From IMG/VR virus record IMGVR_UViG_3300036760_000182, positions 1-46,937 of that record: a stretch of 46,937 bases of DNA; one strand, given 5' to 3'. Numbering within the stretch: the first letter of the stretch is position 1; each line of letters opens with the position of its first letter. Position numbers and translations under genes: made by a program. Origin of the DNA: a virus. The notes under the pieces are model-generated. The model worked only from the letters and a program-made list of their open reading frames with translations, searched no databases and had not been told where the DNA came from. Below are positions 34,314-41,123 of the stretch, one piece after another.

Positions 34314-34598
34314 CTATTTAAGAAGATCTTTGATATCTTGTTTAAGATGGCTCAAATCAGCCGTTTTCTTATCCCACTCCGGACCATCACATGATTTGAG
34401 ATCTATTTCTTTTAGAAATTCTTCCTGCGAGCGAATGTAAGATTCTTGTAGACCACAATTAAAACATATTCTAATAGTTTTTCTATCACCATTCTCTAAT
34501 ATAAATGGAGCTACATCACTACTAGCTCTAAACATAAAGTAATGCTTACAATTCATTTCAGGATTTTTAGCTCTAATTCTTTCTTGATGTGAAGGCAT
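34314..34598 (-). CDS. Small Cys/His protein, unknown
   Basis: 94 residues. NCKHYFMFR and CFNCG could form one zinc site. The C-terminus is an acidic helix. It precedes the polymerase gene with direct abutment. Confidence 0.65.
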   Translation of the reverse strand: MPSHQERIRAKNPEMNCKHYFMFRASSDVAPFILENGDRKTIRICFNCGLQESYIRSQEEFLKEIDLKSCDGPEWDKKTADLSHLKQDIKDLLK

Positions 34599-34778
34599 CT
34601 AATTTGAAATTTCATCATAATGTAAAAGTATATGTTTAACTCTTTCAATCTTCTCTATTCTAGAAAGAAAAATGTTTATTTCTTCTTTGATTTTGTAATT
34701 CGTTTTATCAAGATCACCTTCTTTATTATTTTCTACATCTAAACTGAATTTAATCTTGACTAAAGTATATTCAGTCAC
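34599..34778 (-). CDS. 59-residue protein, GTG start
   Basis: Short gene coupled to its upstream neighbour by GTGA, with AGGAGG a few bases before the start. Sequence begins MTEYTLVKIKFSLDVENN and continues as a charged helix. The strong ribosome binding site makes it very likely real. Confidence 0.7.
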   Translation of the reverse strand: MTEYTLVKIKFSLDVENNKEGDLDKTNYKIKEEINIFLSRIEKIERVKHILLHYDEISN

Positions 34779-35077
34779 TCAACCTCCTCTAACTCTTGCT
34801 CTCTTTTCTTTTTATGAATAAATTCTAATGCTTCATAACCATAATTAAATCTCTCCAACTGTTTCTCATGAGTTTTCAGCCATCTAACTATTAATAAATC
34901 TTCACTTATTCCTCCTAGACTACGCCTGAGAGATTTAGCTGTATCCTGAACACGCCACTTATCATGAGATTGAAGTTTAGAGAGATGAAATTTATGTGTC
35001 TCCTTTGCTTTCTCAAGCCATTTCTGCTGCATTAATTCTCCAAAAAGATTACTAGGAGTTGGCTCGCTAAAGGCCAC
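34775..35077 (-). CDS. Small helical protein, unknown
   Basis: 100 residues, basic, helical, with LRRSLGGISEDLLIVRWLKTHE. Follows the Acb2-like gene after a 64-bp spacer. Conserved style; function unknown. Confidence 0.68.
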   Translation of the reverse strand: MAFSEPTPSNLFGELMQQKWLEKAKETHKFHLSKLQSHDKWRVQDTAKSLRRSLGGISEDLLIVRWLKTHEKQLERFNYGYEALEFIHKKKREQELEEVE

Positions 35078-35141
35078 CTAAAGCGGGCTTTATTCGTGAG
35101 TTAAAAGGCAACTCCTTATTTCCGCCCATCCTAGCAAACTG
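35078..35141 (-). other. Spacer with weak stem-loop
   Basis: Largest gap in the lower minus operon. GAGTT pairs with AACTC (35098-35102 and 35110-35114) and GGGC with GCCC outside it (35085-35088, 35124-35127). No T-run follows. Could be a processing site after the Acb2-like gene. Confidence 0.35.
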
Positions 35142-35357
35142 CTATCCTACTTCAGATTTAGGGTCATTAAATACAACAGCTTTGATAGCCCACATAGCGG
35201 CTGTTTCTAGTTCTGTTAATGCAATACTTTTCTGTCTACTGTTTGGGCAATTGTCTTCAACTACTTTAGCAATATCAGAAAATTTCTCGCGCAGATAACT
35301 AATTCTTTTAAATCCATCATCGCTAGGCTTGTGATAAGCGAAAGGCTTATCTATCAT
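35142..35357 (-). CDS. Acb2-like anti-CBASS cyclic-nucleotide sponge
   Basis: 71 residues. The C-terminal helix-hairpin SRQKSIALTELETAAMWAIKAV (about 40-61) fits the Acb2/Tad1 hairpin signature, in which sREkSlAlTkLEeAmMWAnaAI is conserved; the N-terminal AYHKPSDDGFKRISYLREKF also fits. Acb2 proteins form hexamers that bind cyclic di- and trinucleotides and so block CBASS defence. The length is as expected. Coupled to the gene upstream by ATGA, so it is co-expressed with replication genes. The W and LE residues are present, and Arg replaces nothing essential that I can see. Confidence 0.75.
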   Translation of the reverse strand: MIDKPFAYHKPSDDGFKRISYLREKFSDIAKVVEDNCPNSRQKSIALTELETAAMWAIKAVVFNDPKSEVG

Positions 35358-35734
35358 GACATCGGCTTGAAATCAACTACGTCATTAAATTCGTTACCTT
35401 TGTTACTCTTACCACGCTTGGTATAAATCATCAGTTTATGTCCAACAGTCTGCTCAAATAGCTGAGTTGAAAGTTCATATCCCTTAACTGGATCATATGG
35501 AAAAGCTAGTGTCTTCCACAGAGACTTACCAAAGCCTAGAGCTTTCTCATTAAACAGCTTCTGACAGATAACTCCTTTACCAGGACCATCAATAATCTTA
35601 AAATAGAATAAACAGTTAGTAGACTGGTCTGTCTCTGCCTCTTTCTCCTTATATTCTACGATTTCAGATGGATGCCAGGTGGTTTCCACTAGGTCTCCAC
35701 GCTTAAGGTCGTCGGGGGTTAAAATTGCTCTCAT
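35354..35734 (-). CDS. Probable ssDNA-binding protein, DUF669-like
   Basis: 126 residues. KRGDLVETTWHPSEIVEY, LFYFKIIDGPGKGVICQKLF and GKSNKGNEFNDVVDFKP match the strand pattern of phage DUF669-type proteins that lie next to Sak4-like ATPases. It would coat ssDNA in annealing or replication. Separated from the Sak4-like gene only by an inserted HNH gene. OB fold inferred. Confidence 0.5.
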   Translation of the reverse strand: MRAILTPDDLKRGDLVETTWHPSEIVEYKEKEAETDQSTNCLFYFKIIDGPGKGVICQKLFNEKALGFGKSLWKTLAFPYDPVKGYELSTQLFEQTVGHKLMIYTKRGKSNKGNEFNDVVDFKPMS

Positions 35735-36204
35735 GGTTTTTGCCTTCTTTTTTGGTTGATTGTGTTTTTGTGTTTATTGTAGTGTTTGTTTCTAGCTATC
35801 CTAGCACATTCTCTACACTTTAATCTCTTACTAGTATCTAATCTATGTCTTCTTGTGATATATCCATGTATTTTTAAGGAATGACCACTTTTGCAATATT
35901 TTCTAGATTCTCTATAATCTCTACCATTATCAGATTGAGTACCTACATACAAACAGTTTGGGTTCCAACAATTTCTATATTTACATATTAATTTATGTAA
36001 TGCATTTAGTATAGGACTATCTAAATCTAATTCTAAATGAATATAAGCAGATAACCTATGCACTCCATAATGATTACCATCTTCTCTACTACCTACCCAT
36101 AGCATTCCATATCCTTGACTAGTTCTTCCCATCCATAACCAATGACCATCTTCGCTTATGATCGTATTGGCCCACAATCTGGATAGAACTTCTTCTTTAT
36201 TCAA
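35731..36204 (-). CDS. HNH homing endonuclease 1, free-standing
   Basis: 157 residues, TTG start right after the Sak4-like stop. NUMOD-like start GHWLWMGRTSQGYGMLWVG, then HRLSAYIHLE, ALHKLICKYRNCWNPNCLYVGTQSDN which is the HNH core (His, His, Asn and a Cys site). The C-terminus has the zinc module CKSGH ... CREC shared with the LAGLIDADG genes of this genome. It overlaps the next gene by ATGA. Inserted between the ATPase gene and the ssDNA-binding gene. Confidence 0.88.
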   Translation of the reverse strand: MNKEEVLSRLWANTIISEDGHWLWMGRTSQGYGMLWVGSREDGNHYGVHRLSAYIHLELDLDSPILNALHKLICKYRNCWNPNCLYVGTQSDNGRDYRESRKYCKSGHSLKIHGYITRRHRLDTSKRLKCRECARIARNKHYNKHKNTINQKRRQKP

Positions 36205-36205
36205 T

Positions 36206-37066
36206 CTACGTTTTCCAGGTTTGTGTTGTTGGTTGAGTGAATGGATTTGCTATTCTAGCAGCTAATTCTTCTTCAGTTAATTCTTTCTTAGGTTCAATAT
36301 CTCTACTCTTGTCAGCAAGTTCTTTCCATACAGTATAGAATAGCTTATTAGTAATATCAAATTCTTTAGGAATATCTAATGCAGTTTTAGCAAAATCATC
36401 TCCAACCATATCAGTTAATACTATTCTTCTATTTGTATTATCATTATAATCGACTCTACGTGCAAAGTGATATATTTCATTAAAATAGCCTGGGACTATT
36501 GCTCCAACTTTCTGACCATAACTCACAATAGATGTAACTTTACTTACAATCATACTACTTCCAGAGCCAGACATGCTTAAACTAGGAAGTGGGTGAGCTG
36601 TTAGGATTATATGACATGGAAGCATCTTCATTATATCTAATGCTTGACTAACTAATGAAGTCTCCACTTTATAGGCGTCAAAATCTGGAATAAGATTTGG
36701 TTCATTTGATTTTCTTACTTTAGATCCTCTAAATCCTAATGACCAATTTATAGCACTGGCTGTGAGACTCGTTACTGAGTCTGTTATAATTGCTGTATAA
36801 CGACAATCTTTAGTAAATCCTATTAGTTTATTAAGGAACTCATTCGCATTGTGACTAGAATATGTATCATAATTAACATTATCTAAAAGTTCCGGACAAT
36901 ATTTCTTAAAATATGTTAACACTGGAAGCATCCTACCATCAAAATCAAATACATATATTGGACCCTCTACTGCAAATGTACAAGCACTAATAGTTTTACC
37001 CATACCATTAGCTCCTTTAAGGAGCATTGATATATTCTTACTTGGTATTAATTGACTGAGCTTCAT
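36206..37066 (-). CDS. Sak4-like RecA-fold ATPase
   Basis: 286 residues. Walker A is GANGMGKT (18-25), Walker B is AIITDS (about 93-98), with DFDGR after the first helix as in AAA_24 proteins. Sak4 and related ATPases assist annealing and recombination of phage ssDNA, usually beside an SSB, which matches the gene at 35354. The C-terminus is NPFTQPTTQTWKT. Good ribosome binding site AGGAGGAAGAA before ATG. Confidence 0.8.
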   Translation of the reverse strand: MKLSQLIPSKNISMLLKGANGMGKTISACTFAVEGPIYVFDFDGRMLPVLTYFKKYCPELLDNVNYDTYSSHNANEFLNKLIGFTKDCRYTAIITDSVTSLTASAINWSLGFRGSKVRKSNEPNLIPDFDAYKVETSLVSQALDIMKMLPCHIILTAHPLPSLSMSGSGSSMIVSKVTSIVSYGQKVGAIVPGYFNEIYHFARRVDYNDNTNRRIVLTDMVGDDFAKTALDIPKEFDITNKLFYTVWKELADKSRDIEPKKELTEEELAARIANPFTQPTTQTWKT

Positions 37067-37494
37067 TTCTTCCTCCTTCTCTCATTGTAACAGTTAGCAC
37101 AATATCTTGTCCATGTAGTCTTACTAGTATTTCTATTTATTTGTTTATGTTTTCTGTATGGAAATTTACATTTAGGACAAACTTCTTTACTTGCATTATA
37201 ATGTGTTCCAGCCTTAATAGAATCATATGTGTTGTCTGAATCAGAGCCAGGTATAATATGTTCTGGATTAAAACAAGAACCATTATTACATTTGTGTCTT
37301 GCTATTATTTTCTTATCATCATAATTTATATCACTCCACAAACACATAACTAATCTACTCAATAAGAATCTATTACCATTTATTTTTATTCGTATATTAT
37401 GACAGGTTTCAGGAATATAATTTGATATCCAACAACCATTAGAATTTATAGTTTTAGGAATTAAATCAATAAATTCTTTAGTTATTAATATCAT
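37063..37494 (-). CDS. HNH homing endonuclease 2, free-standing
   Basis: 143 residues. GCWISNYIPE, FLLSRLVMCLW and IARHKCNNGSCFNPEHIIPGSDSDN give the HNH core. The C-terminal zinc module is CPKC ... CANC. It lies between the poly-Asp gene and the Sak4-like gene. The sequence GAGGAAGAAAT (ribosome binding site plus start) occurs just before it and again at its end, before the Sak4-like start. Confidence 0.87.
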   Translation of the reverse strand: MILITKEFIDLIPKTINSNGCWISNYIPETCHNIRIKINGNRFLLSRLVMCLWSDINYDDKKIIARHKCNNGSCFNPEHIIPGSDSDNTYDSIKAGTHYNASKEVCPKCKFPYRKHKQINRNTSKTTWTRYCANCYNERRRKK

Positions 37495-37505
37495 ATTTCT
37501 TCCTC
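37491..37505. repeat. Duplicated ribosome binding site/start context, copy 1
   Basis: TCATATTTCTTCCTC here is identical to 37678-37692; on the minus strand it reads GAGGAAGAAATATGA, the start region of HNH gene 2 and of the poly-Asp gene. A shorter version lies at 37063-37076 before the Sak4-like gene. Confidence 0.8.
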
Positions 37506-37513
37506 ACTTTTCA

Positions 37514-37681
37514 CTAGCTTGGAAATTCGTCTGGTTCTCTTATATCTCTTGCACTATCTTCTCCTTTTTCATAATCATTTTCGTCTTCATCATCTTCATC
37601 GTCATCATTTTCATCATTTTCATCTTCCAAATCTTCATCATCATCGTCATCATCATCATCGTCATCATCAGAAATTCTCAT
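37514..37681 (-). CDS. Hyperacidic 55-residue poly-Asp protein
   Basis: Starts MRIS followed by 11 Asp residues, then Glu/Asp/Asn repeats and the end REPDEFPS. 35 of 55 residues are Asp or Glu (24 and 11), with only four Lys/Arg. The ATG overlaps the stop of the previous gene (ATGA) and GAGGAAGAA is at the right distance. A DNA mimic or an acidic tail that binds SSB partners is possible; no family known to me. The GAT repeats make the length prone to change. Confidence 0.7.
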   Translation of the reverse strand: MRISDDDDDDDDDDDEDLEDENDENDDDEDDEDENDYEKGEDSARDIREPDEFPS

Positions 37682-37692
37682 ATTTCTTCCTC
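37678..37692. repeat. Duplicated ribosome binding site/start context, copy 2
   Basis: Second exact copy of the 15-nt sequence at 37491-37505. It gives the poly-Asp gene its ribosome binding site inside the end of the previous gene. Confidence 0.8.
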
Positions 37693-38118
37693 TTCTTGTT
37701 TTTGTTTTTGATGGATTGTTTGTTCAAGACGTTCTGATAGTGAAAGTTCTGCTGGTTTATCACTGTACATTCCTACTAATCCATTAATAATAGAGTCCTT
37801 CATATATTCTCCCATATCTCTAGTATCAGTTTCTTTTTTAGGCTTATGGCAATTATTGCAATGAGGTTTTGATAAACGAATAGAATATTCATTCATTACA
37901 AAAGATTCCCCACAACGCCAACAGATTGACCTTTTTCCTAATACTAGAGAGATGTTAGTTTTGAATGCACAGTCTGGTAGGGCGCAGAAGAATATATCAT
38001 TCCCAGACTTATATCTTAATCTTTTTAATTTATGCACATGACTGATTTTTGGCATTGTGGCGCTCATTCTGCTTTTCGTTTTTGCATCTTCTACAGTATC
38101 TAGTTCCTCTTTTTTCAT
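37678..38118 (-). CDS. Zinc-ribbon protein, unknown
   Basis: 146 residues from the ATG at 38118, which has GGGAG 8 nt upstream; the upstream ATG at 38136 has no such signal. It contains FFCALPDC, ICWRCGESF and HCNNC, six cysteines able to bind zinc, and an acidic Gln/Glu tail. It overlaps the end of HNH gene 3 by 89 nt in another frame. Perhaps a transcription or replication cofactor; unknown. Confidence 0.65.
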   Translation of the reverse strand: MKKEELDTVEDAKTKSRMSATMPKISHVHKLKRLRYKSGNDIFFCALPDCAFKTNISLVLGKRSICWRCGESFVMNEYSIRLSKPHCNNCHKPKKETDTRDMGEYMKDSIINGLVGMYSDKPAELSLSERLEQTIHQKQKQEEEEI

Positions 38119-38488
38119 GTCTATATCTCCCACCACATTTAGGACAATTAATCTTTGCTATATTTCTATGGGTTTTGGTTATAACTAAATCCTTGGCATT
38201 ATCAGTTTGTGTACCAACGTAAACATGCTCTGAATTAAAACACGCTCTATTATTACAAAATGTTTTATGGTTAACTTGTACGCTATCATCATTTATATCT
38301 AAACCTAAATAAACTGCTGCTGATACTCTATGGAGATATATCCTTTTTCTATTTATTGTAACTTCTCCATACCCATTGTTTAAATGTCCAACATATAGCC
38401 AACATCCAATTTCATTAGTAGTTCTTGGTAGACTTAATATAAATTCTAGGGTTATTGCATTGTTTACTCTTTTTCTTTTATATTTCAT
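38030..38488 (-). CDS. HNH homing endonuclease 3, free-standing
   Basis: 152 residues. GCWLYVGHLNNGYGEVTI, HRVSAAVYLGLD and VNHKTFCNNRACFNSEHVYVGTQTDN form the HNH core. The C-terminal zinc module CPKCGGRYRHEKRG ... CRRC lies partly in the overlap with the next gene. Weak ribosome binding site. It follows a 149-bp structured spacer. Confidence 0.87.
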   Translation of the reverse strand: MKYKRKRVNNAITLEFILSLPRTTNEIGCWLYVGHLNNGYGEVTINRKRIYLHRVSAAVYLGLDINDDSVQVNHKTFCNNRACFNSEHVYVGTQTDNAKDLVITKTHRNIAKINCPKCGGRYRHEKRGTRYCRRCKNEKQNERHNAKNQSCA

Positions 38489-38504
38489 ATATTCTACAAT
38501 AGGC

Positions 38505-38563
38505 GACAGAGCCGTTCTGAAGTGCGGTCACTTGGACGCAGACAATCAAGCAACGGCTCTGTC
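38505..38563. ncRNA. Perfect 12-bp stem with nested hairpin
   Basis: GACAGAGCCGTT (38505-38516) pairs with AACGGCTCTGTC (38552-38563) without mismatch. The 35-nt loop contains AAGTG/CACTT around CGGT. The block is clearly richer in G+C than its surroundings. It lies in the largest gap of the minus operon, before HNH gene 3. Could be a structured RNA, protein-binding site or the target area of a mobile gene. Confidence 0.6.
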
Positions 38564-38637
38564 TATTCTGCCTTTGCAGCACTAATATTCTCTCTCACCA
38601 CTTTCATGAGCACAGAATGGCTACTAAGACAGAAGTT

Positions 38638-38862
38638 TCAGTCTTTTTTATAAGAATCTACTTCCCGTTTATATCCATATTTTCTTATTGCTAATATAAA
38701 ATTACTTACTACATCATCTTCTAAGCATATTTCATTTTCAGGTTCTATACCATTAAATGTAAATATATATAATTGATTAGAATTCCTCTCAAGTCCGATG
38801 TGAACTGAGTCTCCTAAATATTCTATTTGGTTATATCTATCACTTATATTCATCTCAGTCAA
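38638..38862 (-). CDS. Small protein, unknown
   Basis: 74 residues, acidic beta/alpha (DSVHIGLERNSNQLYIFTF). It overlaps the nuclease gene upstream by 8 nt. No motif recognised. Confidence 0.62.
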   Translation of the reverse strand: MTEMNISDRYNQIEYLGDSVHIGLERNSNQLYIFTFNGIEPENEICLEDDVVSNFILAIRKYGYKREVDSYKKD

Positions 38863-39760
38863 CTCCTAATTTTGATGTAACATCCCAAGGCTCTACTGTG
38901 ACGTACTCATTCTCTAATTTATTATCTTTAGAATCTTGTCCACTACTGTCACACACGTTATAATATTCACATAAACGATTAAACTTATTACAACTTGTAG
39001 GCTTTTCAGGCCAGGCTTCACTTGCAATACAACCCATAAATTCATTTAATAGCATTTTAGTAAGATTATCTTTCCAATCAGCTATATAAATAGGATCATA
39101 TGACAGAGGAAGTCTTTTGAACTTCTCTTCTGCTGGCAAAGTCTTTTGTAAGCCTATTCTATTAACAACTAAATAATTAGATCCTACTGCTGCACAATAG
39201 TTAATAAACTGGTTGCTCTTTCTTAGTACTACTGAATCACGGCTAAATGTCTTGTGATCTATTGGTAGCCTTTCATAGCTTGCGTTACGCCCTATTCCAG
39301 TAAAATTCACTAGTAGGTCTATTTTTCCACTAATAATTATACGAACAGAATCATCCTCGTACAAAATATAAGCAAATGGCTGCTCAACGGCTAGGACTTC
39401 TAAACTATTCTCATCTTCTGCTCTCCAATAATCGCATGATTGCTCTACTGCTTTTAATAAAACTGCTACTTCTTCAGGTTCGCTATTTGATGCTTCCGCA
39501 TCACAAGATATTTCTCTAATCTTCATTAGAGTAGCTGTCATTCTATCATCATAATGTTTTCCTTCTCCTAGCAGATTGAAATATACTCCTAGACCTTCGT
39601 GTGCTAATGAACCTAAATCCAATGCTTTAGCCTTATGTATAATAGGAAGACTTTTGTTATGATTATGTCTGAAGTTGTATCTAGCAGGACACGTCTCGAA
39701 AAGGTCTATTTTAGACGCATCTAATATAATATTCGCCTTAGAACTTTTAATTATTTCCAT
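38855..39760 (-). CDS. Cas4/RecB-like PD-(D/E)XK nuclease with Fe-S cysteines
   Basis: 301 residues. ASKIDLFETCPARYNFRHN (15-33) holds the first cysteine and the RecB-family entry motif, LGSLAHEGLGVYF gives the conserved His, GKIDLL the Asp, and LPIDHKTF the D-x-K core. The C-terminal CNKFNRLCEYYNVC supplies three more cysteines, as in Cas4/AddB iron-sulphur clusters. It would trim DNA ends during recombination or degrade host DNA. Confidence 0.82.
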   Translation of the reverse strand: MEIIKSSKANIILDASKIDLFETCPARYNFRHNHNKSLPIIHKAKALDLGSLAHEGLGVYFNLLGEGKHYDDRMTATLMKIREISCDAEASNSEPEEVAVLLKAVEQSCDYWRAEDENSLEVLAVEQPFAYILYEDDSVRIIISGKIDLLVNFTGIGRNASYERLPIDHKTFSRDSVVLRKSNQFINYCAAVGSNYLVVNRIGLQKTLPAEEKFKRLPLSYDPIYIADWKDNLTKMLLNEFMGCIASEAWPEKPTSCNKFNRLCEYYNVCDSSGQDSKDNKLENEYVTVEPWDVTSKLGVD

Positions 39761-39766
39761 GATTAC

Positions 39767-39967
39767 TTACTCCAGATTGGTTCTCCCCCCAAATTTTATT
39801 CTATAAGCAATTTCGCTTGCAACATCCCTTTTAGCTTTAAGAAGATTAAATGAAGCTAATTCTTTAGATTCATATTTATTCATCTCCTCCTGATAATGCT
39901 CAGCTAATTCAAATGCTATAGTCCAACACTCCTGAACTGTTTGAGGTTTATGAATAACTTCAGACAT
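39767..39967 (-). CDS. Small helical protein, unknown
   Basis: 66 residues, all helical and charged, no cysteine apart from one near the N-terminus (VQECWTIAFELAEHYQEEM). Overlaps the next gene by 8 nt. Confidence 0.62.
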   Translation of the reverse strand: MSEVIHKPQTVQECWTIAFELAEHYQEEMNKYESKELASFNLLKAKRDVASEIAYRIKFGGRTNLE

Positions 39968-40139
39968 AATTCTTTAATCCTTTTTTTATCTCAGAGACTT
40001 GTTCAGGAGTGAGATAGTCATCATCTCCAGGTTTTGGAACATGAAAATTTGATTTAGAAATAATCCTCTGCTGTAACTCGTGAATATAATCATCGTTTAT
40101 ATCCTCGATGAAGTGATCAAGTTTGCTTGTTCTTTGCAT
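39960..40139 (-). CDS. Small protein, unknown
   Basis: 59 residues from ATG 40139 (MQRTSKLDHFIED), which has AAGGAA upstream and avoids overlap with the previous gene. A longer form from 40214 would overlap it by 62 nt and is less likely. Contains PKPGDDDYLTPEQVSEI. Confidence 0.55.
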   Translation of the reverse strand: MQRTSKLDHFIEDINDDYIHELQQRIISKSNFHVPKPGDDDYLTPEQVSEIKKGLKNYV

Positions 40140-40152
40140 CAACTTCTTTTCC

Positions 40153-40521
40153 TTATGGAGTTGTTTTCTTAAATGAAAATCTACTCGCTTCACGTTCATC
40201 ATATCTATTTTCATCTATGCTATCATCATTAACTAAATCAATACTATCTGTAGTCTTTTGTTCAGCCTTCCATTTTTCTCTGTCAGCTTTACTACGTCCC
40301 ATATTATCTCTAGTTCCCTTACATTCTGGATAATTTTTACATCCCCAAAATACACCAAACTTACCTGTACGCGATACCATTTCGCCATCACATTCAGGAC
40401 ATTTGACGTTTTCAGGTTTGCTCATCTCTCTGAGTCTCCTAATCTCATTGTCAGACTCGCTAAATGGATGTCCATCTTGTTCTCCGAGATATTCAATAAA
40501 TCTATCTTCATGATAACTCAT
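40153..40521 (-). CDS. Topoisomerase-type zinc-finger protein
   Basis: 122 residues. CPECDGEMVSRTGKFG ... WGCKNYPECKGTRD (about 40-72) is the C4 finger found at the end of type IA topoisomerases and in stand-alone nucleases. The rest is charged and acidic. It would bind ssDNA. Overlaps the peptidase-like gene by ATGA. Confidence 0.78.
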   Translation of the reverse strand: MSYHEDRFIEYLGEQDGHPFSESDNEIRRLREMSKPENVKCPECDGEMVSRTGKFGVFWGCKNYPECKGTRDNMGRSKADREKWKAEQKTTDSIDLVNDDSIDENRYDEREASRFSFKKTTP

Positions 40522-41123
40522 GGTTTGACCTCATATGAGAGCTTTGATATAATTGCATTCATTTCGTTATTGTCTCTAAATGTAAACTGTCCTAAGCGTC
40601 TAGTTATGTTATCTTCATGATTTTCATATATATCAGAAGCTATAATTCTGATATTATTACTATACATTTTATCAATAATTATTACAGTCCTCTCAAATTT
40701 AGGTTTAGGTTTCTCAGTAATCTTATAGACTGCTTCACATTTCTGTGAAAGTCTAGCAGAGCCTTCGGCAGGAAGAGGAAATTTAGAGTGATTATCTACT
40801 AGATAAATTTTATTATCTTCTGTAACTTCTACAGCTACCACATGTTTAGGAACTAATATGATATACATTCCATGCTTTGTAGATAGAGAAGATAAATTTC
40901 CAAATAATGTATAACTTGTTTTATTTATTGGAGTCATATCAAATCTTAATCTTTTGAATGCTTCAATTAAATATTTTACTTCTACTGCTCTAACTTCTGC
41001 CCTTCCTGTTATAGACATTATAATAGAAGCACATTCATCTGTTGACTTACCTGTTAATGCAGACATCACAGAAGGACCACAATATTGATTAAGACCAAAG
41101 TTCACTTCTTTAAGGCTTGTCAC
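40518..41123 (-). CDS. Papain/C39-like cysteine peptidase candidate
   Basis: 201 residues. NQYCGPSVMSALTG (12-25) has the Gln-x-Cys-Gly pattern of an oxyanion hole and nucleophile (Cys15). KHVVAVEV gives His94 and IYLVDNHS gives Asp110/Asn111. The order and spacing fit the papain-like fold of C39 and related peptidases. A phage replication operon is an odd place for this; it might process a phage protein or act on a host factor. Activity is inferred. Confidence 0.55.
   Translation of the reverse strand: MTSLKEVNFGLNQYCGPSVMSALTGKSTDECASIIMSITGRAEVRAVEVKYLIEAFKRLRFDMTPINKTSYTLFGNLSSLSTKHGMYIILVPKHVVAVEVTEDNKIYLVDNHSKFPLPAEGSARLSQKCEAVYKITEKPKPKFERTVIIIDKMYSNNIRIIASDIYENHEDNITRRLGQFTFRDNNEMNAIISKLSYEVKP

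Noticed and set aside
37519-37737. His-rich plus-strand open frame
   Set aside because: It is the antisense shadow of the GAT/GAA repeats of the poly-Asp gene (37514-37681), with no start signal.
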